A stretch of 64,000 nucleotides of DNA from positions 3,452,001-3,516,000 of the forward strand of contig NZ_CP114029.1 in assembly GCF_026898155.1 (NCBI RefSeq). Direction: 5' to 3'. Position numbers and translations under genes: made by a program. Each line of letters opens with the position of its first letter. The first letter of the stretch is position 1. The stretch comes from Jiella pelagia (lineage in GTDB: Bacteria > Pseudomonadota > Alphaproteobacteria > Rhizobiales > Rhizobiaceae). Positions 1-9,431 of the stretch are shown here, piece after piece. The notes under the pieces were generated by a model. The model saw only the letters and a list, made by a program, of their open reading frames with translations. It had not been told where the DNA came from and ran no database searches.

Positions 1-51
1 GAAACAGCGGCTATCGTGCGGATCTTCGTCCCGTTCTCCGGATACCCTTCC

Positions 52-973
52 ATGACCAGCAGCTCCGTCCTCTCGCGCCTGTCCAAGCTTCAGCATTTCG
101 TCGAGGTCGCGCAGCAGGGCTCGTTCCGGGCGGCGGCCGACAAGCTCAATGTCGCGCCGTCCGCGGTCAGCAAGCAGATCAAGAATCTGGAGGATCATTT
201 CGGGGTCGAGCTCTTCCGGCGCGATCGCGGGCGCGGCGGTCTGGAACTGACCGAGGCCGGCAGCATCCTCCTGTACCGCAGCGCCTCGATCATCAACGAG
301 TTGTCGATCGTGCGCGAGGAGCCTCAACGAGCTTCTCGGCCTGAAGCGGGGACATCTGCGCATCGGCGTCAACGAGGTGGTCGCCTCCGACCTCCTGCCG
401 GGCATCCTCCACAACATGCACCGCAACTTCCCGGCGCTCGAATATACGATCATCGTCGAGAACACGCCTGAAATCCTCAAGCGGCTTCATGACGGCGACG
501 TCGATATCGGTCTCGGCTACAATTTCGCGGCAGCGCCCGAGATCGAGGTTCTGGCGACGCTCCATCGCCGCACCTTTCTGATCACCTCGCGAAACCACGC
601 CCTGGCCCAGCGACGCAGGGTGCGGCTGGAGGAGATCGCCGGCGAGAAGTTCATCTTTCCCGACTCGTCCGTCGCGCTCCACCAGATGCTGCAGGACGCT
701 CTGATCCGCTCGGGCGTCGAGGTGCGCACGATCATGCACACCAACTCGTTCAGCCTCCTGCGGCAGATGGTTCAGGACGGGCTCGGCGTCAGCATGGTGA
801 TCGGCCGCTTCCTGCAGAGCAAGCGCGAGCAGCTCGCCTTCATCGAGGTCGAGAATCTCGGCATCGAGAGAAAACCACTGTCCTGCTGCCGGGTCGCCGG
901 TCGCGCGCCCACCAGTTCGTCGGTCGCCTTCGCGGCCTCCGTCAAGGCGCTCTTCGCCCAGTATGGCGGCTGA
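52..973 (+). CDS. LysR-family transcriptional regulator (frame interrupted)
   Basis: Probable regulator of the ureide-like cluster that converges on it from the opposite strand. The N-terminal winged HTH (residues about 8-65, with LSRLSKLQHFVEVAQQGSFR and an SAVSKQIKNLE recognition helix) is followed by a LysR effector-binding domain. The frame breaks at GAGCCTC (319-325); dropping one C restores EELNELLGLKRG and gives about 306 residues, normal for the family. An intact GAGCTC lies upstream at 208-213. I chose ATG 52; a GTG at 16 is the alternative. The last 30 residues look less typical, so a further small indel near 870-930 cannot be excluded. Confidence 0.82.
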
Positions 974-1041
974 CGCGCGATTCGAACGCGGTGACGAGCC
1001 CACGCGCTGCCGACCTGCCGCCCAATGCGACGGGAGCTGCG

Positions 1042-1785
1042 TCATCGCGGCGAGAGAGGCGATCGATTGTAGTTCTTGTAGATCAGATAGCGCGAGGGCT
1101 CGCGTCCGAGCGCGCCGAACCATTGCGGCACATGCGGGCCCATCCAGATCGCGTCGCCTTCGGTGACCGGCATCCAATCCTCGTCGAGGCGATAGATGCC
1201 GCCGCCGTCGAGGAAGAGCAGTCCGTGCTCCATGAAATGCACCTCGACATAGGCGAGAGAGGCGCCAGGATCGAATGTCATAACGTTGAATTCACAGTCG
1301 AATCCCGGATCGACCGGCAACATCTTCTGGACACGAAGCCGATCGTCGCCGCGCAGGGGGTGGCCCGCGATATCGCCAAGCCGGCCCGAGATCGGGCCAG
1401 GAACCTTGTCCTGCGGCACGAAGCGCCATTCGTAGAGCACCAGCCGCGCGTTCTTCGACAGGGCGATCTCGCGTTTATCGTCAGGGGGACAGAAGGCGAA
1501 ACCCTCTGCGCCGATCGGGACACCGTCGAGCGCGACGTCGCCTTCGAGACAGAACAGGAAACGGGCGATCCCGGCCATGGCGGGCGGCGCCTTCAGGCCG
1601 CCTCGCGCCTCGACGAGGGACATGGCGAATTTCGCGCCGAGGTCCGGCGAGATCAGGGTCACGAACTCGCAACCGCTCCAACCCGGTTGCGTGATCCGTT
1701 CATGGCTTTCCGGGGTCAAAAGCGCGTGGCGCGCCTTAACCACCGAGCGCGTGCCGCCGAATTCCGGCCGAAGTCGAGGGGGCAT
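1042..1785 (-). CDS. (S)-ureidoglycine aminohydrolase-like cupin protein
   Basis: 247-residue bicupin resembling the UGHY/AllE family, which releases ammonia from (S)-ureidoglycine during purine/allantoin breakdown. The C-terminal half carries the family-typical stretch around YVEVHFMEHGLLFLDGGG, followed by WMPVTEGDAIWMGPHVPQWF, containing the candidate metal ligands (His, Glu, His). The N-terminal cupin is present but less conserved. It is the last gene of the minus-strand cluster, one base beyond the M20 hydrolase gene. The family is clear; the exact substrate is inferred from sequence and neighbours, and no allantoicase or urate oxidase is visible here. Confidence 0.78.
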   Translation of the reverse strand: MPPRLRPEFGGTRSVVKARHALLTPESHERITQPGWSGCEFVTLISPDLGAKFAMSLVEARGGLKAPPAMAGIARFLFCLEGDVALDGVPIGAEGFAFCPPDDKREIALSKNARLVLYEWRFVPQDKVPGPISGRLGDIAGHPLRGDDRLRVQKMLPVDPGFDCEFNVMTFDPGASLAYVEVHFMEHGLLFLDGGGIYRLDEDWMPVTEGDAIWMGPHVPQWFGALGREPSRYLIYKNYNRSPLSPR

Positions 1786-1786
1786 G

Positions 1787-2915
1787 TCAGTCTCCGGACG
1801 GGCGCGTGCCCGCGAAATGATGGATCAGTTTCCGCAACAGCGCTTCGCGCCTCGCCAGCGGTTCGATCAGGATATGTTCGTTCGGCGAGTGCCAGTCATT
1901 GCCGATCGCACCCAACCCGTCGAGGGTGGGCACGCCGGCGGCCGAGGTGAAATTGCCGTCGCTGCCGCCGCCGGAGCTGGTCTCGGCCAGAGCGTAGCCG
2001 AGACCGCCGTTGAAGGCGTGGGCCGTTTCGAACATCGACAGCGTCGCCTTGGTGCGCGCAAGACCGGGCTTTTCGATCTCGCCCGACACCTCGATCCGCG
2101 TCTCGCGATCCTTCGAGGTCATGGCGCGGAGCGTGGCGTCGATGGCGGCGCCGAGCCTCGTCCTTTGCAAACCGTACATCGACATCGCAGGCGGCATGGC
2201 CGGCGACGACATTGGGCTCCGAGCCGCCGCGAATGCGCCCGACATTGACTGTCGTTCCGGCAGACAGGTCGGTCAGCGCGTCGAGCCGCACGATCACCCG
2301 GGCGAGTTCTGAAATCGCGCTGCGGCCGTTTGCGAAGGCCGAGCCGGCATGTGCTTCGGTCCCGAAGATGTCGAGCGTGTATTTCGCCCGGCCCTTGCGA
2401 AAGGTGATGACTTCATCGCCGCGCGCAGGCTCGGGGATCAGCGCGGCGCCGTGCTTCTTCGCCTCGGCTTGAATGAGCGCGTGGGAGGTCGGCGAGCCGA
2501 TCTCCTCGTCGCTGTTGTAGATCAGCGTGACCGGGCCGGGCAGGGGAGCGCCCGAGGCAAGGAGGTTGCGAACCGCCGAGAAGGCAAGGTAGCCGCCGCC
2601 CTTCATGTCGGCGATGCCCGGACCGTACTGCCTGTCCCCATCCCTGCGAATCGTGACCGCGCCGGGCGGGCAGACGGTGTCGATATGGCTGGTGATGAGG
2701 ACGCCCGGCCCGTTTGCCCCGGCAAAGCGCGCGATCAGGTGATCGCCCATCCCGTCGCGGCCTGGCACCCGTTCGAGTGCGGCCCCCAGCGGTTCGAGAT
2801 CGGCGGCGATCAGGTCGATCAGGGTGCCGATGGTCTCGGTTGCCCCGGTCGGCGTGTCGATCTCCACCCAGCGCATGAGCCCGGTGAGAATGTCTTCGCT
2901 GTTCGTCATGTCCAT
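1787..2915 (-). CDS. M20-family metallohydrolase (frame interrupted)
   Basis: Zinc-dependent amidohydrolase/carboxypeptidase of the M20 family (glutamate carboxypeptidase/ArgE/DapE relatives). Visible motifs: SHIDTV with the first metal His, GPGIADMKGG with the bridging Asp, and YNSDEEIGS with the catalytic and metal Glu residues; a dimerisation lid follows. The frame breaks at GAGCCTC on the plus strand (2153-2159). Removing the extra base restores FAKDELGAAIDATL and gives about 375 residues, normal for the family. It sits four bases after the first deacetylase-like gene. It may hydrolyse an N-carbamoyl or acyl amino-acid intermediate; the substrate is inferred only from context. Confidence 0.82.
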
Positions 2916-2918
2916 GGG

Positions 2919-3857
2919 TCAGCTCAGGCTGTCGTCGTAATCGCGCCAGATCGATGCGGCGGGCTTTAGATGCGTCTCGGCCGGGCAGGTCGCCTGCCAG
3001 TGGGCGGCGAGGTCTGACGCGCTCGCGGCCCAGACGCCGGGATAGGACATCGCCTCTTCGAGAAAACTCGCGAGATCGTCGAAGCGATGCTGCCAGCCCG
3101 AGCGGGCCGGGGAGACCGTGATGTTGAAATATCGGCCGCGCCGATACTGCGCGAGAAACTGGGCGCGCCAGTTGCGCTTCAACGCCGCGGGCCGCTCCAG
3201 CCCCGTGCCCTCATGGGGAAACATCAGGAAAAACGTATCGTCGAAATGATAGTAGTAGGGCAGGGTGAGAAGGCTCTCGCGCCTTGAGAAATCGCTGATC
3301 CAGTAATAGGGCGCGTCGTCGGCGAGGCCGGTGCCGAAATAGCCATAGCCCCGCTCGCGAAGCAGGCCGATCGTCGCATCCGTCACGGTGCCGGTCGCAA
3401 AGCGATCGTCGCCGCGGGGCAGGGCGTACCAGCCCTTGGGAGCCGCTCCCGTCGCGCGCTTCAGGATCTCGCCGGCGCGGTCCATATGGTCGGCTTCCTG
3501 CCCGGCTTCCAGAAGGTTTGGATCCTCGCCGAGAAGGCCTTGCGCCGCGATCTCGTGGCCGGCTTTCAGGATCGCCTCCACCTGCGGGCCATAGGCTTCG
3601 GCGACGAAGGCCGGGGCGGCGAAGGTCGCCCTGATCCCCAGACGCTCGAAGAGACCCAGAAAGGCCTGCAGCCCTTCGTCCATCCCGAAATGCCAGGTCG
3701 GATAGGCAAGGTCCTTCGCGGTGACGCCGCAGGCCTTGGCCGCCGGGTTGAGATTGACCGTCAGCCCCAGTGCCATGTGGCGGCCCTCAGGCCAGGTCAC
3801 GGCGCCGTCGCGCACGCCGATCTCATCGCTGGTCGTGTAATTGTCCTTCCAGGGCAT
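2919..3857 (-). CDS. Polysaccharide deacetylase/PuuE-like protein, catalytic motifs degenerate
   Basis: 312-residue protein of the NodB-like carbohydrate esterase 4 fold that also includes PuuE-type allantoinases. The Asp-containing motif of active members (LDFDAM in the adjacent paralogue) reads LTVNLNP here, and the metal-binding His motif (GHELADHMWEH in the paralogue) reads GHEIAAQGLLGED. Both key positions are therefore changed, although length and fold markers such as GIRATFAAPAF and a late FDDLASFLEEA segment are kept. The two paralogues are adjacent (4-base gap), so a non-catalytic or structural role beside the active partner is plausible. This is inference from sequence only. Confidence 0.72.
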   Translation of the reverse strand: MPWKDNYTTSDEIGVRDGAVTWPEGRHMALGLTVNLNPAAKACGVTAKDLAYPTWHFGMDEGLQAFLGLFERLGIRATFAAPAFVAEAYGPQVEAILKAGHEIAAQGLLGEDPNLLEAGQEADHMDRAGEILKRATGAAPKGWYALPRGDDRFATGTVTDATIGLLRERGYGYFGTGLADDAPYYWISDFSRRESLLTLPYYYHFDDTFFLMFPHEGTGLERPAALKRNWRAQFLAQYRRGRYFNITVSPARSGWQHRFDDLASFLEEAMSYPGVWAASASDLAAHWQATCPAETHLKPAASIWRDYDDSLS

Positions 3858-3861
3858 CGGC

Positions 3862-4766
3862 CTACTCCTCCACGCCGCGATAGGGATGGTGGGTGAAGAT
3901 ATGCTCGGCCAGCGCGCCGCAGGTCGGGAACCAGACGCCAGGCAGGGTGCGCATGCGCTTGATCAGCCGCTCGATCATGTCGACGCGCATCGCATGGCCC
4001 GAGACGAAGGGGTGCAGCAGGAAGTTCAGATAGCCGCCGCGCTTGTACTGGTGCTCGAAGGCCGCCCACCAGATGTCGAAGATCTCGTCGACGTCGAGAA
4101 TGCGCTGCGCCGCGTTCGGCGTCGCGAGCCAGCCGAAGCTGAAATACATCGCGTCGTCGAGCGCATAGTGGAAGGGAAGCTGGAGCATCGGATTTCCGCC
4201 CTCGGCGTCAAGCTCGTAGAAGGGCATGGTCCGGGCCGAGGTGAAGGAGTTGTAGACGACGCCCTTCTGCCGCAGGAGCGCCGGCGTGTGGCTCGACCGC
4301 GTGCCGGTGATCGGCCTCCCCGCGACCGTTTCGAGCGCTGCGAGCGCCCGTGTCAGATGGGCGTCCTCGATAACAGGGTCCTTGGGAACCTCGTGCTCCC
4401 ACATGTGGTCCGCCAGCTCGTGCCCGGCCGCGACCGCATGTCGAAGAACTTGCGGGTAGAGCCTCGCAGATCTCGCCCCGGCGTGAAGAGCGTGACATCG
4501 ACGCCGTTTGCCTCGAACATCGCCAGAATCCGCCAGATGCCCACGCGGCCGCCGAATTCGCCCTTGGCCTTCTGGCCCCATGGCTCGTTCAGCATTCGCC
4601 GCAGGAGCATCGCGTCGAAGTCGAGCGTGAAGTTGACGGCGATCCGCACCCCTGCCGGATAAGCGAAGTCCGCGATCGGCACCCGCCGCCGTTCCTGGAA
4701 GCGCGCGGCGGCCAAAAGTGTGTCATAGGTCTTGCTGTCGGCAGATACCGGATGTCGTTCGGTCAT
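3862..4766 (-). CDS. Polysaccharide deacetylase/allantoinase-like hydrolase (frame interrupted)
   Basis: Carbohydrate esterase 4/PuuE-type hydrolase; some members open the hydantoin ring of allantoin. It keeps the metal motifs: VNFTLDFDAM (Asp pair) and GHELADHMWEH (His). Two indels break the frame: GAGCCTC on the plus strand (4459-4465), and four C at 4476-4479 where three are expected. Removing one base at each gives LFTPGEICELYPQVLRHA and about 300 residues. It starts two bases after the racemase stop codon; the start at 4766 is preceded by an AGGATGAGG purine stretch. Given the racemase and cupin neighbours, allantoinase-like activity is the best guess. Confidence 0.75.
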
Positions 4767-4768
4767 CC

Positions 4769-5514
4769 TCATCCTTCCCGTTTCGTATTCTGTCGCGTTG
4801 CCGGGCCTGGCATCCCGGCGGAAGCGGGCCGGGAGTTGACCGCCGCCTCGGCCGCCCTGAGGCCCGAAAACACCGGGTTGACGATCGGCACACCGAGCGC
4901 TTCGCGGAGCCGTTCCGGCAGGCCGGGCGCGAAGGACATTGCGAGGCAGCCGAGAACAAGAACGTCCGCCCCTTGAGCGAGACACAGCCGCGCCTTCTCG
5001 ACGATGCCGGCGATGTGGCGTTCGGGATCGGTGACGAGTTCGGCGACGGGGCATCCGACGAGGGTCTCCGAGACGAACATCGCCTCGAGCCCGATGCCGC
5101 GAATGCGCCGTCGAAGGCCCGGCGGTGTCGGGTCCGACGACAGCACCGAGAAGCGCTCGCCGAGCTGGACCGCGGCAAGCATCGCCGCTTCGCCGGGGCC
5201 GATGATCGGCAGCCCCGAGATCTCCGACAGGGCCTCGACGCCCGGGTCGCTGAAGCAGCCGATGACGACCGCGTCGAAACCCTGGTCGCGCCAGCGGGGG
5301 CTGCCTCGGACAGGCTCGGAAACACCCTGGCGATGTCCGCTGCCGACTCCACGGCGGCGGGGCCGGCTTCGGGCGAAGCGATGGCAATCTCGGCGCCGGG
5401 TGACCAGCGCCGCAAGATGTCCAGCCGGCGCGCCACTTCCGCCTCGCCGGCGCTGCGGTGGAGCGGGCTCACCAGCTGATAGAGCAGCCGAGGCCTTTGG
5501 AACGTCTCGGCCAT
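4769..5514 (-). CDS. Asp/Glu/hydantoin racemase family protein (frame interrupted)
   Basis: Cofactor-independent two-cysteine racemase family (aspartate, glutamate, hydantoin and allantoin racemases). The two catalytic cysteines are visible in VVIGCFSDPG and VLGCLAMSF, and the C-terminus has the usual GVPIVNPVFSGLRAAE. The frame breaks at a run of five G on the plus strand (5296-5300); six restore EAAPRWRDQGFDAVVIGC and about 248 residues. This is a homopolymer contraction, not one of the GAGCTC events. Placed between an ABC transporter and an allantoinase-like gene, it may racemise a hydantoin or allantoin-type substrate. Confidence 0.8.
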
Positions 5515-5551
5515 CAGCGTTCCCCGTCTGGCGTCATAAGCGTGCCCACCT

Positions 5552-6364
5552 TTAGAAAGCGCGTTGCAGGCCGACGAGCCTCTGCACCAGAGCGACGCCA
5601 ATCACGGACAGGACGATCGAGATCGTCGCCGCCGCAGCAGCCGTGGGCTTGAACTCGTAGGTCAGGAAGTCGAAGAGAGCGAGCGGCAGCGTGTTGCCGC
5701 CCAGCGGCTTCAGGAGAAGCGAGATCGTGTAGAGATCGAAGCTGTTGATGAAGGCAAAGATCGCGCCCATCACCACGCCCGGCATGATCAGAGGCAGGGT
5801 CACCATCCGGAAGGTCTGCCAGTGGGTCGCGCCGAGGCTCGCCGAAGCCTCGTCCAGTGAGGAGGGCACCTGACGCAGGGCGGCGGTGATCGAGACATAG
5901 GCATAGGGGAAGGACATCAGGATGTGCCCCATTTGAAGTCCCAGCACGGTCTTGCCGAGCCCGATCTTGAAGAGGAAGAACAGGAGCCCGACCGCTGTCA
6001 GCAATTCGGGAACGAGAAGCGGCAGCGTCATTCCGAGCTGGAACCAGCCGCTCCTCTTGCCGGACAGCGCCTGCCCGCAGAGCGCCGCCATGGTCGCGAC
6101 GATCGTCGTCACGATCGCGGTAATCGCGCCGACGCGTAAGGAGAGGAGGAGGCCGTCGACGAGATCCCGGCGGGCGAAGAATTCGCGATACCATTGCAGC
6201 GAGAAGCCGCGCGGCGGAAACTCGATCAACAGCCCCGCCGTGAACGAGGCGCCGACGATGGTCACCAGCGGCACCAGAAGGAAGACGTAAAGAAGGACGA
6301 TCAACAGGGTGAAACCGAACCCGACGGGGCGCTGTTGGGTAAACATCGTGGCGCCGCCGCTCAT
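5552..6364 (-). CDS. ABC transporter permease, PotC-type
   Basis: 270-residue inner-membrane permease of the spermidine/putrescine-type ABC family, with six predicted hydrophobic helices and the cytoplasmic EAA loop (LDEASASLGATHWQTFRMVT) that docks on the ATPase. The start codon overlaps the stop of the upstream permease by four bases (ATGA), showing tight translational coupling. It partners the permease, ATPase and binding protein encoded just upstream in the same direction. The transported compound is unknown; context suggests a ureide or related nitrogen compound rather than polyamine. Confidence 0.88.
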   Translation of the reverse strand: MSGGATMFTQQRPVGFGFTLLIVLLYVFLLVPLVTIVGASFTAGLLIEFPPRGFSLQWYREFFARRDLVDGLLLSLRVGAITAIVTTIVATMAALCGQALSGKRSGWFQLGMTLPLLVPELLTAVGLLFFLFKIGLGKTVLGLQMGHILMSFPYAYVSITAALRQVPSSLDEASASLGATHWQTFRMVTLPLIMPGVVMGAIFAFINSFDLYTISLLLKPLGGNTLPLALFDFLTYEFKPTAAAAATISIVLSVIGVALVQRLVGLQRAF

Positions 6365-7218
6365 GCCCGCACCCTTTCCATCAGCCGCCATGTCAGCGTG
6401 GTGAAGACCCCGACCACGAGGATCGTCGAGAGCGAGAGCATGATCGCGAGCGCCGAGCCGAGCGGCCAGCGGAACGTGCCGGTGAGTTCGGCGATGATCA
6501 TGGTCGGCATGTATGTGACCATCTGCCCGCCAAGCAGCGCCGGTGTCACATAGGCGGCGACCGCCAGCACATAGACGAGGATCACGCCCGGCTGGATGCC
6601 CGGAAAGCTCAAGGGCAGGATGATGTCGCGAAAGACCCGGTAGCGGCTCGCGCCCATCGAGACGGAGGCCTCGACGAGATTGTCGGGAATGTTGCGCAGT
6701 GCATTGTTGATCGGCAGCACCATGAACGGCACGAAGACATGCACCAGCGCGAGGATCACCAGCCCTTGCGTGAAAAGCAGCCGGAAGGGCTGCGAGATGA
6801 TGCCGAGAGCGATCAGGGTCTCGTTCAGGGGGCCGTTCAGGGCCGTGACGATCATCCAGCCGAAGTTGCGGACGAGGACACCGGTCATCAGCGGCGAGGC
6901 GATCAGGGCGTAGAGGAGGGCAGCCTTCAGCCCGCTCGCCTTCGACAGGTGCCAGGCGATCGGAAAGCTGACGATCAGGCACAGAAGCGCGACGCCGCCC
7001 GCTGTCAGCAGCGAGCGCGCGAGAACGCCCCAGTAGAAACTGTCGCCGAAGACCCGCGTGTAGTGCATCAGCGTATAGTCGTCGCCGAACGGATCGACGG
7101 CGCCGGGAACGCGGAAGCTCATCTCCACCATGTTGGTGATCGGCAGGATCATGAACACGAAGATCAGCACGATCGCCGGAGCACCGAGCAACAGTCTGAG
7201 ATGCTTCGCTTTGATCAT
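6361..7218 (-). CDS. ABC transporter permease, PotB-type
   Basis: 285-residue inner-membrane permease of the polyamine-type ABC family, six hydrophobic segments, with the conserved EAA loop around LVEASVSMGASRYRVFRDII. It overlaps the ATPase gene by four bases and the following permease by four. With its neighbours it forms a complete importer: ATPase, two permeases and a secreted binding protein. The assignment to transporter class is firm; the substrate is not. Confidence 0.88.
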   Translation of the reverse strand: MIKAKHLRLLLGAPAIVLIFVFMILPITNMVEMSFRVPGAVDPFGDDYTLMHYTRVFGDSFYWGVLARSLLTAGGVALLCLIVSFPIAWHLSKASGLKAALLYALIASPLMTGVLVRNFGWMIVTALNGPLNETLIALGIISQPFRLLFTQGLVILALVHVFVPFMVLPINNALRNIPDNLVEASVSMGASRYRVFRDIILPLSFPGIQPGVILVYVLAVAAYVTPALLGGQMVTYMPTMIIAELTGTFRWPLGSALAIMLSLSTILVVGVFTTLTWRLMERVRA

Positions 7219-8283
7219 TCCGTCCCCTCCGGCATGAGCCAGGCGTGGGAACGATCGACGACGATGCCGACCTCGTCACCGATGCGAACGGGATCGTTCG
7301 GCGGGGTCGTGAGCTTCAGGACGCCGCCGTCGGCGAGTGCGATCTCGCAATGCTGCGAGGCGCCGAGGAACGCAGATTTGACGATCCGGCCGCGAAAGGT
7401 CACGTCCTCGCCCAAGGTCGCGAGCTGGAGCGATTCCGGGCGCAGCAGAAGTTCGGCCGCCTCACCCGGTTCGAGCGAGGCGACGCAGTCGACGTCGAGT
7501 TCGGCCCCGCCAACCGAGATCCGCATGCGGCCCTCGCCGCAAGCTTCCAACGAACGGCAGGACAGGAAGTTGGCTTCGCCGGTGAAGTCCGCGACATAGC
7601 GTTCGACCGGCTTCTGGTAGATTTCCCGAGGCGACGCGAACTGTGCGACGCGCCCTTTCTTCATCACCGCGACCATGTCCGAAATCGCCATCGCCTCGGA
7701 CTGGTCGTGGGTGACATAAAAAGCGGTGATACCAGATTGCTGCTGGAGATCACGGATCAGCCAGCGGACCTCGTCGCGCAGGCGCGCATCGAGATTGGCG
7801 AGCGGCTCGTCCAGAAGGAGGAGCTTCGGCTTCAGGACCAGGGCGCGGGCGAGCGCCACGCGTTGCTGCTGGCCCCCGGAAATCTCCCGCGGCATGCGAT
7901 GTTCGAGCCCTGTCAGCTTGACGAGGCTCATGACGTCGCGGACCCTCGTTCCGATCTCGCTGCCGCTGCATTTGCGCAGTCTGAGACCGTAGCCGATATT
8001 CTCGGCCACGGTCATATGCGGAAAGAGTGCGTAGTTCTGGAAGACGATGCCGAAGCCGCGCCTGTTGGAGGGCGTTGCGAGGATGCTCTGCCCATCCACC
8101 TCGATCTCGCCCCCGTCGGGTTCGAGAAATCCTGCCAGACATCTGAGCGTCGTGCTCTTGCCGCAGCCGGAGGGGCCGAGAAGCGTCACGAGTCTCGCCC
8201 GACCGCGCCGCGATCGACACACCGTCGAGCGCGACGAAGTCGTCGTAGCGTTTGCGCAGGTTTTTGACGTCGACAGTCGCCAT
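7215..8283 (-). CDS. ABC transporter ATP-binding protein, PotA-type (frame interrupted)
   Basis: Energy-coupling ATPase of the polyamine-type importer. Seen: Walker A GPSGCGKST, signature ISGGQQQRVALARAL, Walker B LLLLDEPLANLD, switch His in VTHDQSEA, and a C-terminal TOBE-like domain from about residue 270. The frame breaks near the start at GAGTCTC (8190-8196, plus strand). Without the extra base the N-terminus reads SIAARSGELVTLLGPSG and the protein is about 355 residues, standard for PotA. The start at 8283 lies three bases after the binding-protein gene. Confidence 0.88.
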
Positions 8284-8286
8284 CGA

Positions 8287-9318
8287 TCAGATCGTACGCT
8301 CCCAAAGGTCGTTCAGGTCGGGAATGATTGCCAGGGTCTCGTCCCAGTCGAAGCGGATCGCCTTGGAAACAGCGTCGGCCTGCAGCGGCCATTTCTGCAG
8401 TTCTTCTGGAAGTTCGACCGTCTTGTTGGTCGGCGCGATCAGCCAATTCTCGGCCATCCAGAGCTGGGTCTCGGGGCTCAGGACGAAGTTCACATAGTCT
8501 TCGCCGAGCTTCTTGTCGGGATGGTTCTTGAAGACGGAGAAGGAGTGATCGAACACCATCATGCCTTCTTCCGGAACGACGAAGTCGATCGGAACGCCCT
8601 GTTCCTGCATGGACTTCACTTCGCCGACGTCGATCGGCGCGACGGCGATCTGGCCTTGCGTGAGGAGCGGGGTAAGCTGGGCCGAGTAACCGATCTGCGG
8701 GAAGGGCGCGAGTTCCTTGAACTTGGCGACCGCGGTCTCGATGTCGTTACGGCCTGAGCCGAAATGTTCGCCGGCCCAAAGCGCCATCATGGTCGCGGCC
8801 GAGTTGGTGATCTTGTAAAGGCCGAGCTGGCCCTTGAAGCGCTCATCCCAAAGATCGGCCCAGCCCTTGGGCGGGCTCTTGACCAGATCGGTCCGGTAGG
8901 CAAGCACCAGCGGCGCGAGCATCCCGGTGACGGCCGTCTTGCCCTTCAGGATCGCGGGCTCGATCAGGTCGGCCATGTTCGGCACCTTTTCGGGCGTCAG
9001 CTCCTCGAAGTAGCCGTCGTTGCGGATCATCGCCGTGTATTTCTCGTTGAGCATCACGGCAGGGAAGGGGGGATTGTCGACGCCGGCGGCCCGGAAGTTC
9101 GAAATCCACGACATGCCGAGACCGATGTCGAGATCGAAGGGCTTGCCGATCTGCTCGGCAAAACGCGGCATGACGTGCTGGCGCCAGTCGTTCTCCCAGC
9201 GCCCACCGAACATGTTGACGATGAACCTGTCGGACTGGGCGAAAGCGGGCGAGCGCATCATGCCGAGGGCTGCCGCGGTTGCGGACATTTGTAGGAACAT
9301 GCGACGTGTAGAATTCAT
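8287..9318 (-). CDS. ABC transporter substrate-binding protein, PotD/Fe(III)-type
   Basis: 343-residue periplasmic binding protein. The N-terminus carries an export signal with a twin-arginine-like TRRMFLQM motif, a hydrophobic core and an AFA-Q cleavage site. The remainder resembles family 1 binding proteins of polyamine-type ABC importers (PATVLYRTDL-like core around LAYRTDLVKSPPKGWADLWD). It has a strong ribosome site, AAAGGAG, before ATG 9318. It is separated from the TPP-enzyme gene upstream by about 110 bases and is the first gene of the transporter block. Substrate unknown. Confidence 0.85.
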   Translation of the reverse strand: MNSTRRMFLQMSATAAALGMMRSPAFAQSDRFIVNMFGGRWENDWRQHVMPRFAEQIGKPFDLDIGLGMSWISNFRAAGVDNPPFPAVMLNEKYTAMIRNDGYFEELTPEKVPNMADLIEPAILKGKTAVTGMLAPLVLAYRTDLVKSPPKGWADLWDERFKGQLGLYKITNSAATMMALWAGEHFGSGRNDIETAVAKFKELAPFPQIGYSAQLTPLLTQGQIAVAPIDVGEVKSMQEQGVPIDFVVPEEGMMVFDHSFSVFKNHPDKKLGEDYVNFVLSPETQLWMAENWLIAPTNKTVELPEELQKWPLQADAVSKAIRFDWDETLAIIPDLNDLWERTI

Positions 9319-9431
9319 GAGTCACTCCTTTGGGTGGGGGAGGGGGAGAGGTCTCGAGATGGGCCTCTGCCGAACCGAGGCAGCAGACCATGTCCCCGTC
9401 GCGGGACGGGAGCCGAGGCAGATTACGGTGC

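Noticed and set aside
991..1950. Long plus-strand frames antisense to the cupin and M20 genes
   Set aside because: Typical antisense shadows of GC-rich coding DNA, rich in Arg and Ala with no motif.
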